A stretch of DNA of 64,000 nucleotides from assembly GCA_946902985.2 (NCBI GenBank), contig CAMPQE020000054.1, positions 558,001 to 622,000 of the forward strand, in the 5' to 3' direction. Under the pieces are notes generated by a model, which was not told where the DNA came from, searched no databases, and saw nothing but the letters and a program-made list of their open reading frames with translations. Within the stretch, counting starts at the first letter, position 1; the number at the start of each line of letters is the position of its first letter. Source of the stretch: Meconema thalassinum. Taxonomy: Eukaryota; Arthropoda; Insecta; Orthoptera; Tettigoniidae. The translations under genes were made by a program, and so were the position numbers. Of this stretch, positions 37,131-45,291 are shown in pieces.

Positions 37131-37430
37131 ATTCAATGGACAGTGGACAGTGGATTGAAAAAATGTGCAGTGTAAATTTTATTTTTTAAATATATTTATT
37201 TGATCATTTGTGGTTTACATTAATTATATAATATGAAATAGTGAAAAATGATATGATCTTCGTTCTTAAAGTGGTAAGTAGTTCTTTTTCCAACAAGCTG
37301 CGGAGAATTGAAGATGCTGTGTTGTTTGCAGAGTTGAAATATGCTGGTCTTGTGCACGGGGTAAGTACAATCATTCTTTTCTTTCTTGCGTGTGTTGGTT
37401 TTAGTGAGCTGAAAAATATATATATAGAGA

Positions 37431-37464
<34 letters not shown>

Positions 37465-37606
37465 TCTTTGTGAGGAATAAAAAAAAAAAACTTACACTGT
37501 TCTAATTATAAGATATTTTTGTTGGGGATCCATGAGTTGTGAGTTGAATCGAATCCAAGCCAAGATACGAAGGCTCGGGTTCCTTTTCTACGTAGTACTT
37601 TGTCGA
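37131..37606. other. Convergent intergenic region of the Maverick
   Basis: Lies between the stop of the + strand acidic gene and the stop of the minus-strand integrase, so it should hold both 3' ends. Contains an ATA/AAT microsatellite at 37437-37463 and an A10 run at about 37480. A 65-codon + frame (37241-37438) is unsupported. Confidence 0.5.
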
Positions 37607-38422
37607 CTAAGTAAATATTAGGATGTTTTGTTCGTTGTAACTCTGCTTCATAGAACGCTCCAAATATTGGGATATTTTATTATCTTTTAAAAGATATGTT
37701 CGTGGATTAGTATTTTGAACTTTATAAATTGTAAATAATTCTGTTGTCCAATTAGCTTCGTACCCCTTAGTGAAGTGTTTCTTGATTTTTGATATTCTTA
37801 CAATGTCACCGATTTTATATTTTGGTTTTCTTAAAGTTTCATTATATTGTGTTGGCAAGCGGGGTGGATTGTTTCTTTTTACATCATTAGGTTTCATGCC
37901 GATGCTGCGATGTATTTTGTGATTATACTTTACTAGTAACTCAGGCAAAATATGTACCCATCGGTAAGAACCTCGTGTTGTGAATTCTTTCCACATTGAT
38001 TCCTTAAGAGTTCGATTGAATCTTTCTACCACACTCGCTTTAATGGAGCTGCCAGTGGAATAATGCTTTAGATTTTGTTTCTGAGACCATGTTTTGAATT
38101 CACTGTTATAAAATTCCGTTCCTCGATCGGTGTGAAAATAATTGGGCAATCTTTTACTTTGAGAATAAACAAATTTTAAGCTTTTTACAATCTCACTTCC
38201 TTTTTTGGTTTTAAGAGGAATTGCCCATGCATATTTCGAGTAAACATCAATAATGGTTAATAAATATTTAAATCCATTATTCCATTTTGCAAGTTTGGAC
38301 ATGTCCACAAGGTCAGCTTCATGGAGGTCATCGATTCCTTTGCTAATAACACGCCGTCTTTTAAACTTTTTTCTAAGCGGTGCGTGAAGTTCTTTTGCAA
38401 TTTCTCGTCTGATTTCGTTCAT
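37607..38422 (-). CDS. Maverick integrase (retroviral-type DDE)
   Basis: Inserts the linear element DNA into the host chromosome in the nucleus. The 271 residues hold an rve-type core: D37 (in EADLVDM), D99 (in YFHTDRGTEF) and E133 (in VVERFNRTLK), with 33 residues between the last two, close to the D-D-35-E spacing. The basic stretch before the core (RKKFKRRRV) and a C-terminal SH3/chromo-like region (KYKIGDIVRISKIKKHF, about 210-260) are typical of Maverick integrases. The N terminus is short, with no HHCC zinc finger. An in-frame TAA lies eight codons upstream of the ATG and the next gene starts nearby, so this is not obviously a truncation. The frame is intact. The 6 bp duplication around the element matches its activity. 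Confidence 0.95.
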   Translation of the reverse strand: MNEIRREIAKELHAPLRKKFKRRRVISKGIDDLHEADLVDMSKLAKWNNGFKYLLTIIDVYSKYAWAIPLKTKKGSEIVKSLKFVYSQSKRLPNYFHTDRGTEFYNSEFKTWSQKQNLKHYSTGSSIKASVVERFNRTLKESMWKEFTTRGSYRWVHILPELLVKYNHKIHRSIGMKPNDVKRNNPPRLPTQYNETLRKPKYKIGDIVRISKIKKHFTKGYEANWTTELFTIYKVQNTNPRTYLLKDNKISQYLERSMKQSYNEQNILIFT

Positions 38423-38483
38423 AGTTATTTTCCAAACAATGTTTTATAACATAGTGTGCATTGTTTTACAAACGTTGGAATTT

Positions 38484-39389
38484 TTATTCAATATATCCTG
38501 CATTTCTTAGTTGTTCTTCTATTGCAAAGATTTCGCTGTCTAGTCCTGTGTGACCTGCAGCTTTCGATGCAATTAATTTTTTAAGTCTTGATACCAATTT
38601 GTTTGGTTCATTCCAGTGAACGAAGTCAATATTGTTTCCGCCTTCAAATTTCCAAATGGCTTGTGGCGCGATGTGTTTTTTTTGACCATATCCAGTATGC
38701 ATCGTAGTATTTGCTTCTTCATTTTCATCTGCTGTTTTTATAATTCTATCTATGTCTTCAGTGAGAAGGGGTTCAATTATATGTCTATACTTATAAGATT
38801 GCCTCCCTCTTGGAGCTGCATTGCTTGTATAATTTCTTTTGTGCACGTTTGAAACATTTAATAATTTCAAATATGAACTTAAATCACTCCTATCTATTAG
38901 AGTGGGGTCTGGTACTTTCCTTTGAATCAATTCAAGTAGACCTTCTGTAATAGGAAATTTTTCACCACCAACTTTTATCCACTTTTTATCAAAGAAAACT
39001 CGTTCGCGCCCCAAGTATTGTTTATCATTTCTTATCGTTATACCAAATGTTCTATCCACGTTTTGTTTAATGAACGGATCAAAGTAGCGGTTAAGTAGTG
39101 AAATTATTTTGATGCTATCTCCATCTTCTTCGTCTGAAGTAGCAGTGGATTCAGAATCGTCATATTTTTCTTTTCTTTTTCGATTTTCTTTATTTTGAGT
39201 TGACGTATTAGCAATAGCTACAAGTTGATTTAATGAACTTGTTACTGGTTTAAAGTTAGTCTCTATATCTAATTCTTTTCGTCTAACATCATCTTGAAGT
39301 GAAAGATACTTGTCTTTAACATCTTTTTTTAAGCGAGAAAGTTTATCCTTTACTCGACTTTCAGCTTTAATCTTTGAGCTCTTCTCCAT
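38484..39389 (-). CDS. Recurrent Maverick protein (possibly DUF8207-type)
   Basis: 301 residues. The N-terminal 80 are Lys/Glu-rich and coiled-coil-like. A middle part reads FGITIRNDKQYLGRERVFFDKKWIKVGGEKFPITEGLLEL in overlapping pieces, and the C terminus reads LVSRLKKLIASKAAGHTGLD followed by an IEEQLRNAGYIE end. The pattern 'ignore-structure, then TxGLxEL, then AGHTG...EELR' recurs in arthropod Maverick proteins that I recall as carrying a DUF8207 domain. The function is not known; a structural or DNA-packaging accessory role is possible. It sits 61 bp upstream of integrase on the same strand, so the two could share a transcript. The frame is intact, and the start is the first ATG. Confidence 0.75.
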   Translation of the reverse strand: MEKSSKIKAESRVKDKLSRLKKDVKDKYLSLQDDVRRKELDIETNFKPVTSSLNQLVAIANTSTQNKENRKRKEKYDDSESTATSDEEDGDSIKIISLLNRYFDPFIKQNVDRTFGITIRNDKQYLGRERVFFDKKWIKVGGEKFPITEGLLELIQRKVPDPTLIDRSDLSSYLKLLNVSNVHKRNYTSNAAPRGRQSYKYRHIIEPLLTEDIDRIIKTADENEEANTTMHTGYGQKKHIAPQAIWKFEGGNNIDFVHWNEPNKLVSRLKKLIASKAAGHTGLDSEIFAIEEQLRNAGYIE

Positions 39390-39413
39390 GACTAAACGGA
39401 AATTGTGGTTGTT

Positions 39414-41063
39414 TTACTTATTTATAGTATATTCAAAATCGATTTGAAGAGGAAGATCATCAGTTTTGTGTTTTTTAGGGTCTCTAAGTCGAAACTGAAT
39501 TTCATCTTGCTCTTCAACGACAATATCACTGCCATCCAGTTCAATCTCTTGACGTATATTTAAAATTGCATACACAATTGGAGATCTTGGTGAAACAAAA
39601 ATTGGTTTTAATACGCCTTTGTAGGGAAGTTGGTACTGTATGTTATGATTATGAAGCGTGTATACTGGTGAATGGATTGATGGTGTGTTGGAGAATTTCA
39701 GAATAGATTTCGATAAGTTCTTTTTCTTTACTTCATCTTTTAATATACCATATTCTTCTTTGGATGCAGTAAAACTTTCGAGTGGTTCTTTGTTAACCAT
39801 TTGCTCAATTTTTTCCAGTTCAGTTTTTAACTTGTTATATTCTTCTTTGGATTCAGCAGCATAACTTTCAAGATCATCTTTTTTAACAATATTGAGATTG
39901 TTAGCAACACCCTCAATACGAGTTTGTAAATTGCTTAAAATTTCTTTTAGTTGATTAACTTCAGTTCGTGAAGCAGCATAGTGTTCTACAAACCGTTTAT
40001 TTGTCACGTCTTGGTCGTTAACAGGAAACTCAACATTTGTTTGTTTTTGATGTTGTAGATTGTTTACAGTTTGTTTCAATTGATCAAATTCACGTTGGGA
40101 AGCGGCATATTGTTCAACAAACGTCTTATTTGCAACATCGTTATCGTATATGGGATTGTTTACGTGAGTAATTCGTCTACTCATCATATTTAAAGTTCCA
40201 CCATCGTCTACGTTTAAAAAGTTTTGTTTATTAAATTTAGCGATTAAGTCTTCTAGATCTTTTCGAGAGGCAGCAAAGTTTTCTAAGTAATATTTGTTTA
40301 TTGCATCTAACGAATCGATTGGTTGAGATATGTTTGTTATTCTTTTATTTAACATATCTACAGTTTCATCATCTCTGTTTATATTCAAAAGAGATTTTTT
40401 AATTTCATCGAGTTCATTTGTTACATGAGTTTTAAGAAAAGAATACGTTACCGCATCTTGATTTTGAATTGGGTCTTTAACATTTCTTATTCTTTTGTTA
40501 CCCAAGTCGAGAGTATCTTGATCATACGGAAAGTGATCTTCTGAAAATTCTCGCACTAAACCATGAATGAATTCTACTCGTTGTAACACTTCGGTTATTC
40601 GGGTCTCAAGATATTTTTTTATATTCGATGTATGTTGCTGCATTGCAATAAGGTTTACTGCATCATTTGCAGATGATGGTAAAGCTAAGCCCGCGAGACG
40701 TTTGTTTTGAAAGTCAAGTTCTTTTTTCTCTATTTTACAAATTGAAAAAATTAAACCTTTAAGCTCGTTAAAGTTTCGTTGTATGTCTTCTTTAGACTCG
40801 ATTTTATTTAGCTCATTTAATAACTTCACTACATAACCTTTGTTGCATGCATCTTCAACATGTATTGGCATTCCAACATTTTTTAACCGTTTGCCGTTAA
40901 TACTTAGATGTCCGTCGCTTGTTGTTGTTGTTAGTTGATTTCCATATTGCACTAGCTTATCATCAACATATGATTTAGTTGCAATATCATGTCGTGAAGT
41001 CGGTCGTCCGATAGACACATTATTGGTTTTGTTAAACGATGTCATAGTTAAGTTGTTAACCAC
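39414..41063 (-). CDS. Fibre-like protein with repeated D-A-x-N/T-K-x-Y/F-V motifs
   Basis: 549 residues. A degenerate unit recurs at least seven times, with the pattern Pro, about four residues, Asp-(Ala/Val), then (Asn/Thr)-Lys-x-(Tyr/Phe)-(Val/Leu), then a coiled-coil stretch. Examples are RHDIATKSYVDDKL, NDVANKTFVEQYAASQREF and QDVTNKRFVEHYAASRTEV. The same motif style is common in phage tail fibres and other trimeric fibres. The last 110 residues lose the repeat and look beta-rich (YQLPYKGVLKPIFVSPR, then QDEIQFRLRDP), like a distal head. I infer a trimeric virion fibre or spike. It sits between the ATPase and the DUF8207-like gene on the same strand. No signal peptide or membrane segment is visible. 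The frame is intact. The alternative is a scaffold or coiled-coil structural protein. Confidence 0.6.
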   Translation of the reverse strand: MVNNLTMTSFNKTNNVSIGRPTSRHDIATKSYVDDKLVQYGNQLTTTTSDGHLSINGKRLKNVGMPIHVEDACNKGYVVKLLNELNKIESKEDIQRNFNELKGLIFSICKIEKKELDFQNKRLAGLALPSSANDAVNLIAMQQHTSNIKKYLETRITEVLQRVEFIHGLVREFSEDHFPYDQDTLDLGNKRIRNVKDPIQNQDAVTYSFLKTHVTNELDEIKKSLLNINRDDETVDMLNKRITNISQPIDSLDAINKYYLENFAASRKDLEDLIAKFNKQNFLNVDDGGTLNMMSRRITHVNNPIYDNDVANKTFVEQYAASQREFDQLKQTVNNLQHQKQTNVEFPVNDQDVTNKRFVEHYAASRTEVNQLKEILSNLQTRIEGVANNLNIVKKDDLESYAAESKEEYNKLKTELEKIEQMVNKEPLESFTASKEEYGILKDEVKKKNLSKSILKFSNTPSIHSPVYTLHNHNIQYQLPYKGVLKPIFVSPRSPIVYAILNIRQEIELDGSDIVVEEQDEIQFRLRDPKKHKTDDLPLQIDFEYTINK

Positions 41064-41111
41064 GCAAAAGCTATAACACGAATGGCCATTTACCTCTTTT
41101 TGAAGTCATAT

Positions 41112-41842
41112 TTATAACTGAAAATAAACATCAAAACCATTGCGATATCGACCATTTTGTAAATCGCTATCTTTATCGATAACCAAAAAACCAAACTTAG
41201 AGTTTTGCCAACAATACGAACAAATATCAAAGAACTGTTCATAGCTCATATCTGTATTTACATGATCGTTATATACGTGACGCAAGTTTGTTCCGTCTTG
41301 TTTAAAAAGAATTAAAAAATTAGCGTTATCTCTAATTAGATGTTTAGGTATACAAGAATATGTTTGACAAAGATAAAATACGTCAACGTTGTGATGACGA
41401 CCTCTACTGAAATAATCTTTCATGTGTTGTTGTTTATTGCTGGCTACATCATCAAAAACAAATATAGAGTTTTTTCTAGCCATTTCTGGAGGCATTACTT
41501 CATCATTATCGGAAAAAAATCACTTTTTATTTCTTTTATGGAGTCCAAAAACTTTTTTAATTCAACATATTTACTTTGAGCAAGTGATTTAGAATAAATA
41601 TAAACGTTTTCAAAACGAACTCCATTTTTATGACACAATAAATTTAGCATTACGTTTGTTTTGCCGCAGTTCGATGGACCGCAAATGATACATCGAATTG
41701 TGTTCGGTAGTAAAACACCATGCTTTCTTTTTTCACTTTTACTCTGGTTTTCAGCATTAGTAAATGAAATTACTGGTAGAGTGTTTGACTGCTTAACAAA
41801 CTTCAACATGTCTACGTTTACGTCTGAGAATGCACACTGCAC
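41112..41842 (-). CDS. FtsK/HerA-type genome-packaging ATPase, frameshifted
   Basis: Motor that pumps genome DNA into the capsid in Mavericks and related viruses. The upstream part (41842-41495, 115 codons) has Walker A GPSNCGKT at residues 55-62. The downstream part (41495-41112) has Walker B SIFVFDD, then FYLCQTYSCIPKHLIRDNAN and YNDHVNTDM, all family-typical. The two parts lie in different frames and meet at a 7-base homopolymer on the + strand (41513-41519), followed immediately by a stop in the first frame. This is either a real inactivating indel or an assembly error. All key motifs survive on both sides. The frame downstream of the break is open. Gene neighbours are the BIR protein upstream and the fibre-like protein downstream. 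Confidence 0.9.
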
Positions 41843-41858
41843 AAAAAATCACATCACA

Positions 41859-42479
41859 TCAACATATATTGCTTCCACACGTATCATAACTTGTATTATA
41901 TGGAATAATAGTAGGATTTTCAGGATTTAAATCAACGTTGCCGACGTAAAACCCTCTTATATATGGACAATATGGCGCCCATTTTTCATGATCATTTAAA
42001 GGATTATCGTTTTCCCTCCAATTTTCAATTTCAATCTTACAGAATATACATTTCACCTTATCACCATGACCAGTATAATAAAATCCTGCTGGTGCTAAAC
42101 AAAATTCGTTTGGACAGGGAAGAGGCCAATTTTGAAAAGTTTTAAGTCTTTCATATTCGCATTTCAATTCTATGCTAGGAGAAATATTGTTTACGTAGGG
42201 GCAAGAAAAAGCCCATTTCTTATGCTCTTCAAACGGATCATCATCTTCTTCCCAATAACTAAGTTGCAGATTACAGAAAGCACACCTAACCATATCCTTA
42301 TATCCAAAATAGAAAAATCCTGCAGCTGCTAACCATGCAGTGTTCGTAAAACTGTCTGAAGACCAGGTCTTAAATGTTTTTAGCCGATCTCTTTCAGATT
42401 TTAAATTCATTTCTTTTTGACTCAATATCATTTGCATTAACTGTTTTTTGGAATACTTTACACAATTAAAATACTTCAT
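41859..42479 (-). CDS. Inhibitor-of-apoptosis-like protein with two BIR domains
   Basis: 206 residues with two BIR zinc folds. BIR1 covers about residues 31-97: RLKTFKTW, AAAGFFYFGYKD, then CAFCNLQLSYW with the downstream His and Cys in EEHKKWAFSC. BIR2 covers about 108-172: RLKTFQNWP, APAGFYYTGHGDKVKCIFC, then DHEKWAPYC. All four zinc ligands (C-x2-C-x16-H-x6-C) are present in each. There is no RING, UBA or CARD, so it is not expected to be a ubiquitin ligase. BIR proteins bind caspases or IAP antagonists, and insect DNA viruses use them to block host cell death; the same role is inferred here. It is 17 bp from the ATPase gene, same strand. It is either host-derived cargo or an old viral gene. 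The frame is intact, which argues for recent selection. Confidence 0.92.
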   Translation of the reverse strand: MKYFNCVKYSKKQLMQMILSQKEMNLKSERDRLKTFKTWSSDSFTNTAWLAAAGFFYFGYKDMVRCAFCNLQLSYWEEDDDPFEEHKKWAFSCPYVNNISPSIELKCEYERLKTFQNWPLPCPNEFCLAPAGFYYTGHGDKVKCIFCKIEIENWRENDNPLNDHEKWAPYCPYIRGFYVGNVDLNPENPTIIPYNTSYDTCGSNIC

Positions 42480-42574
42480 GATGCTGGTTTACTTCACAAA
42501 GAAAAGATGTTCACCACACAAAGCTAAATGCGAACTGACATGAATCAACAAAACACGTTGGCTAATATGCATGT
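42480..42574. other. Spacer between BIR gene and tRNA gene
   Basis: Short non-coding stretch; presumed promoter of the minus-strand BIR gene. No defined motif seen. Confidence 0.4.
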
Positions 42575-42661
42575 GTTGGGTTGGCCGAGCGGTCTAAGGC
42601 GTTAGACTTAAGATCTAATTTTCAGAAATTGAAAGCGAGGGTTCGAATCCCTCACCTGACA
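42575..42661 (+). tRNA. tRNA-Leu (anticodon UAA) inside the Maverick
   Basis: An 87 nt class II tRNA. The acceptor stem is GTTGGGT paired with ACCTGAC (two G-T wobbles) plus discriminator A at 42661. The anticodon stem is TTAGA/TCTAA around the loop CTTAAGA, with anticodon TAA at 42609-42611. The long variable arm is TTTCA/TGAAA, and the T stem is GAGGG/CCCTC. The A box TGGCCGAGCGG and B box GGTTCGAATCC are perfect for Pol III, and TTTT follows at 42671. There is no intron and no encoded CCA. It sits in the gap between the BIR gene and the 227-residue gene, on the strand opposite to both. It could supply Leu-UUA decoding for the AT-rich genes of the element, or be captured host sequence. Confidence 0.95.
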
Positions 42662-42987
42662 ATATTATTATTTTATTTACATGTAGAGTGAGGAGGTAAT
42701 TGATCATTAATAAGAACTTTAATATGAAATGGTACAAAATACATTTTTTTTTCTTCTTTATTCATTTAGAATTACAATTAATACAATTTTATTTCTCTTG
42801 AAGTAATCTCATTCTTTTTTTTAGTTGTCCAGATGAGTGTGGGTGTGTTGAGATGATCTTCTTCTTCTTTTTAGTTGTCCAGATGATTATTTTCTGTAGA
42901 CAAAAATATACACTGTGTTAAAAAGCAAACTAAAAACAAAATATGTATAGCTGTCAACGACACTAGTAGATTTAAATTAATCACCTT
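42662..42987. other. Spacer with short duplicated segment
   Basis: AT-rich. It contains the Pol III terminator of the tRNA and two copies of TTTTTAGTTGTCCAGATGA near 42820 and 42870. Presumed 3' region of the 227-residue gene. Confidence 0.4.
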
Positions 42988-43671
42988 TTATAGATAGCGA
43001 TTACAGTTGTCACATTTGCAGCGAAGATGAAACAGTTGAAATTTCCTCTTTAGATGATCTGGTAGATGTTCCCACTCTAGACGAATTCGTTGTGGTTCAT
43101 ATATAGTCAGCACGTTTATAGGAAAGTAGTTCCAATCAAACTTATTAAAACCTCGAAGTCCACTGTTTCGAAACTTGTTTATTATCGAACACACGATTTT
43201 CATGATGCCATCAGAAGAATTTAACCAATGTTGAACAGCATTGACGTTGAATTTAGCACAACTATTGCTTCCCATTGCTAGAGATGGTAAATGTTTTGGA
43301 CAATCTGTAGGTAAACGATGGCTATGCCTCAACATTAGGTCTGACATTCCATCAATCGTATTAAGATCGAATAATGAGTCTGGGGAAAGTGCTTTTAGTG
43401 CAAACAAAGAAAATTCCTGTGGCAAATTATATACAACTAAATAATCATATTTATTCTTAATAGACTCAAAAAAGGAAGAAAGAGTTTTTTCACAATATGC
43501 TGCAACCCATGTGATCACGGGGCTGAATGAAGGTATATTGCCGTTATTTAACATACAGTAAGCAAGTTCCAAACTGCCGTTTGGTAGCTTGCGAATGTCT
43601 GCAACTATTGGTTGCTTCTTATTCCACGTGCCAGCATCAGTAGAAGGAGAGTTTGTTGTTGTCAATTCCAT
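42988..43671 (-). CDS. 227-residue Maverick protein, function unknown
   Basis: Open frame between the capsid gene and the tRNA. The N-terminal half contains IVADIRKLPNGSLELAYCML, then YDYLVVYNLPQEFSLFALKA. The C terminus ends in a Cys-rich knuckle (FHLRCKCDNCNRYL) that could bind zinc. No membrane segment or signal peptide. I do not recognise the family with confidence. The position next to the major capsid gene and the open frame suggest a conserved structural or assembly gene. The ATG at 43671 follows an AT-rich leader, and there is a gap of about 60 bp to the capsid stop. Confidence 0.6.
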   Translation of the reverse strand: MELTTTNSPSTDAGTWNKKQPIVADIRKLPNGSLELAYCMLNNGNIPSFSPVITWVAAYCEKTLSSFFESIKNKYDYLVVYNLPQEFSLFALKALSPDSLFDLNTIDGMSDLMLRHSHRLPTDCPKHLPSLAMGSNSCAKFNVNAVQHWLNSSDGIMKIVCSIINKFRNSGLRGFNKFDWNYFPINVLTIYEPQRIRLEWEHLPDHLKRKFQLFHLRCKCDNCNRYL

Positions 43672-43732
43672 GATTGCAACTAAAGTGAGAATACTTGATT
43701 ACTTGCTTGCTTATAACTTAGCAAATATTGGT

Positions 43733-44971
43733 TTAGATAATTACTTCATTCGTTAATGGTCTGTAAGATATTTGACGATCATGAACAAGAACACAATAAA
43801 GAGTTGTATCTTCAGGTATATTCTCACTCGTCTCGATTTCAATTCGCACATCGACTGAAGATGTCTTCACTGCTTCCACTTGTTCGAGACAATTAATTAC
43901 AATAATCGGACAATGAGACTTAAATTCATCTCGTGAAACCAGAGTCTCTGAACGAACATCATCGATCTGATAATATACATTACGAAATTTAACAAACATG
44001 TCATATAACTCGCTGTAGTCATTTATGGCAATTTCAGAAGTTGGCATTTCATAGGGATAAAAAATTGAATTTAAAAAAACTCTTATAGATTTAATGTTAC
44101 AATGGTCGAAATAGGAAGAGCATGTGTTTAGTAAATTTCTTCTAGTTTGAAAACCTAATAAAAATTGACGCGGTTTTTGAGTTTCAGAAGTAGTCATGAC
44201 AGTCCAACTATATTTAGTTGTTCTAGGAAGAGAAGGCAAGACATGAACATCCCACGATCGAAAACCAACCTGAATGGGAATATTTTTCTGCATTAGTTTT
44301 AATCTTTTAATTTGTTCTTCGTCTGATAATAATAAAACGGGAATTTTTAGATAAACTTTAAATAACTTGACCTTAGAAAGATCGTTTTCGGTTGTCGATT
44401 GCAACGCACGTGCGTCACTTGACGATCGGAGAAGTATTACCTCATGCTTGCAGTTTAAAATCGGCTTTCTGTAATCCTCTGCTATTCCTAACAGGTTGCT
44501 TAAAGGAAGTATTATATGAAAACGTTTTGTGTTACTATCAACAATATTTGCTTCACTTGCTGGTGTTGTTAAAGAGGGAAAATAACCAGCATTTTGTAAA
44601 GCTGTATATTCGTTTTTTGAATATGATGCAAAGGTTTTTATAGAACTTGTTATACCTAGATGCCGTGTACGATCAATTTCTTTACCATTTAACGTGATGC
44701 GAATTTCGCTAAAAAGATTAGCCCCAAAATTTTGGTCAGGATGTGCTGTAGTAGAAGCAGCCGGATTTATGTTAGAAGTAATAATTTGACCTTCTAAGTG
44801 AAGAACACCTTCTGATAATAAAACTATGTTTTCTTCATTTTGAATCGGTATTCGAATTTCATCATTATTTTCGAATTTATTAGCTGAATAAGGTTGATAA
44901 ACTCTTTCTTCTCGTCGCACAACTCTGTTGTCAACCTCTCTTTTATCTGTTATGTTAAACATGCTAAACAT
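43733..44971 (-). CDS. Major capsid protein (double jelly-roll hexon)
   Basis: 412 residues. Builds the icosahedral shell as trimers. Family-typical segments are the N-terminal RVYQPYSANKFENNDEIRIPI, a mid segment ANLFSEIRITLNGKEIDRTR followed by LGITSSIKTF, and a later FRSWDVHVLPSLPRTTKYSW region. The 'EIRIxLNGxEIDRTRxxGIT' signature is diagnostic for Polinton/adintovirus capsids. The frame is intact. The start is the Met preceding FSMFNITDK; a second Met lies four residues in. It is encoded between the small basic protein and the 227-residue protein, in the structural block. Presence of an undamaged capsid gene alongside penton, protease and ATPase supports a virion-forming lifestyle. Confidence 0.93.
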   Translation of the reverse strand: MFSMFNITDKREVDNRVVRREERVYQPYSANKFENNDEIRIPIQNEENIVLLSEGVLHLEGQIITSNINPAASTTAHPDQNFGANLFSEIRITLNGKEIDRTRHLGITSSIKTFASYSKNEYTALQNAGYFPSLTTPASEANIVDSNTKRFHIILPLSNLLGIAEDYRKPILNCKHEVILLRSSSDARALQSTTENDLSKVKLFKVYLKIPVLLLSDEEQIKRLKLMQKNIPIQVGFRSWDVHVLPSLPRTTKYSWTVMTTSETQKPRQFLLGFQTRRNLLNTCSSYFDHCNIKSIRVFLNSIFYPYEMPTSEIAINDYSELYDMFVKFRNVYYQIDDVRSETLVSRDEFKSHCPIIVINCLEQVEAVKTSSVDVRIEIETSENIPEDTTLYCVLVHDRQISYRPLTNEVII

Positions 44972-45038
44972 GTTAACAGCTTCAACTATAGATAGAAACT
45001 AAATAAGATTAACAATTGCATATATATTTATATTGAAA

Positions 45039-45227
45039 TTAAAGTACGCGATAGCCTAAAGACTGTAAGAATTGTTTGTTGTTACTCGATAACTGTTTCT
45101 TAGATTTCAAGGTGCGATGTTGTTGTTTGTTTTTTTTACAAATTTTAGCTGATTGATTTATATTATTTTTTCGAATCAGAGTCAACTTCTTTTTTTTCAA
45201 ACTTTGAGTATTATATAGTATAACCAT
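45039..45227 (-). CDS. Small basic protein (62 residues)
   Basis: Very Lys/Arg/Gln/Asn-rich (for example SLKKKKLTLIRKNN and KICKKNKQQHRTLKSKK), ending SNNKQFLQSLGYRVL. A short basic protein ending in a 'FLxSLG' tail recurs between the penton and capsid genes of arthropod Mavericks as I remember them. Likely a DNA-condensing core or minor virion protein, by charge and location; this is inference. It has its own ATG and stop and lies 68 bp from the capsid start. Confidence 0.65.
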   Translation of the reverse strand: MVILYNTQSLKKKKLTLIRKNNINQSAKICKKNKQQHRTLKSKKQLSSNNKQFLQSLGYRVL

Positions 45228-45291
45228 ATTTGTGATTGTTTTCTAGTAAGCTTACTCAAGTAGAATGAAAACATAACAGTATTTCATTACT

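Noticed and set aside
37241..37438. 65-codon + strand frame after the acidic gene
   Set aside because: It contains two GGTAAGTA donor-like sites but no acceptor or known domain; not enough to call an exon.
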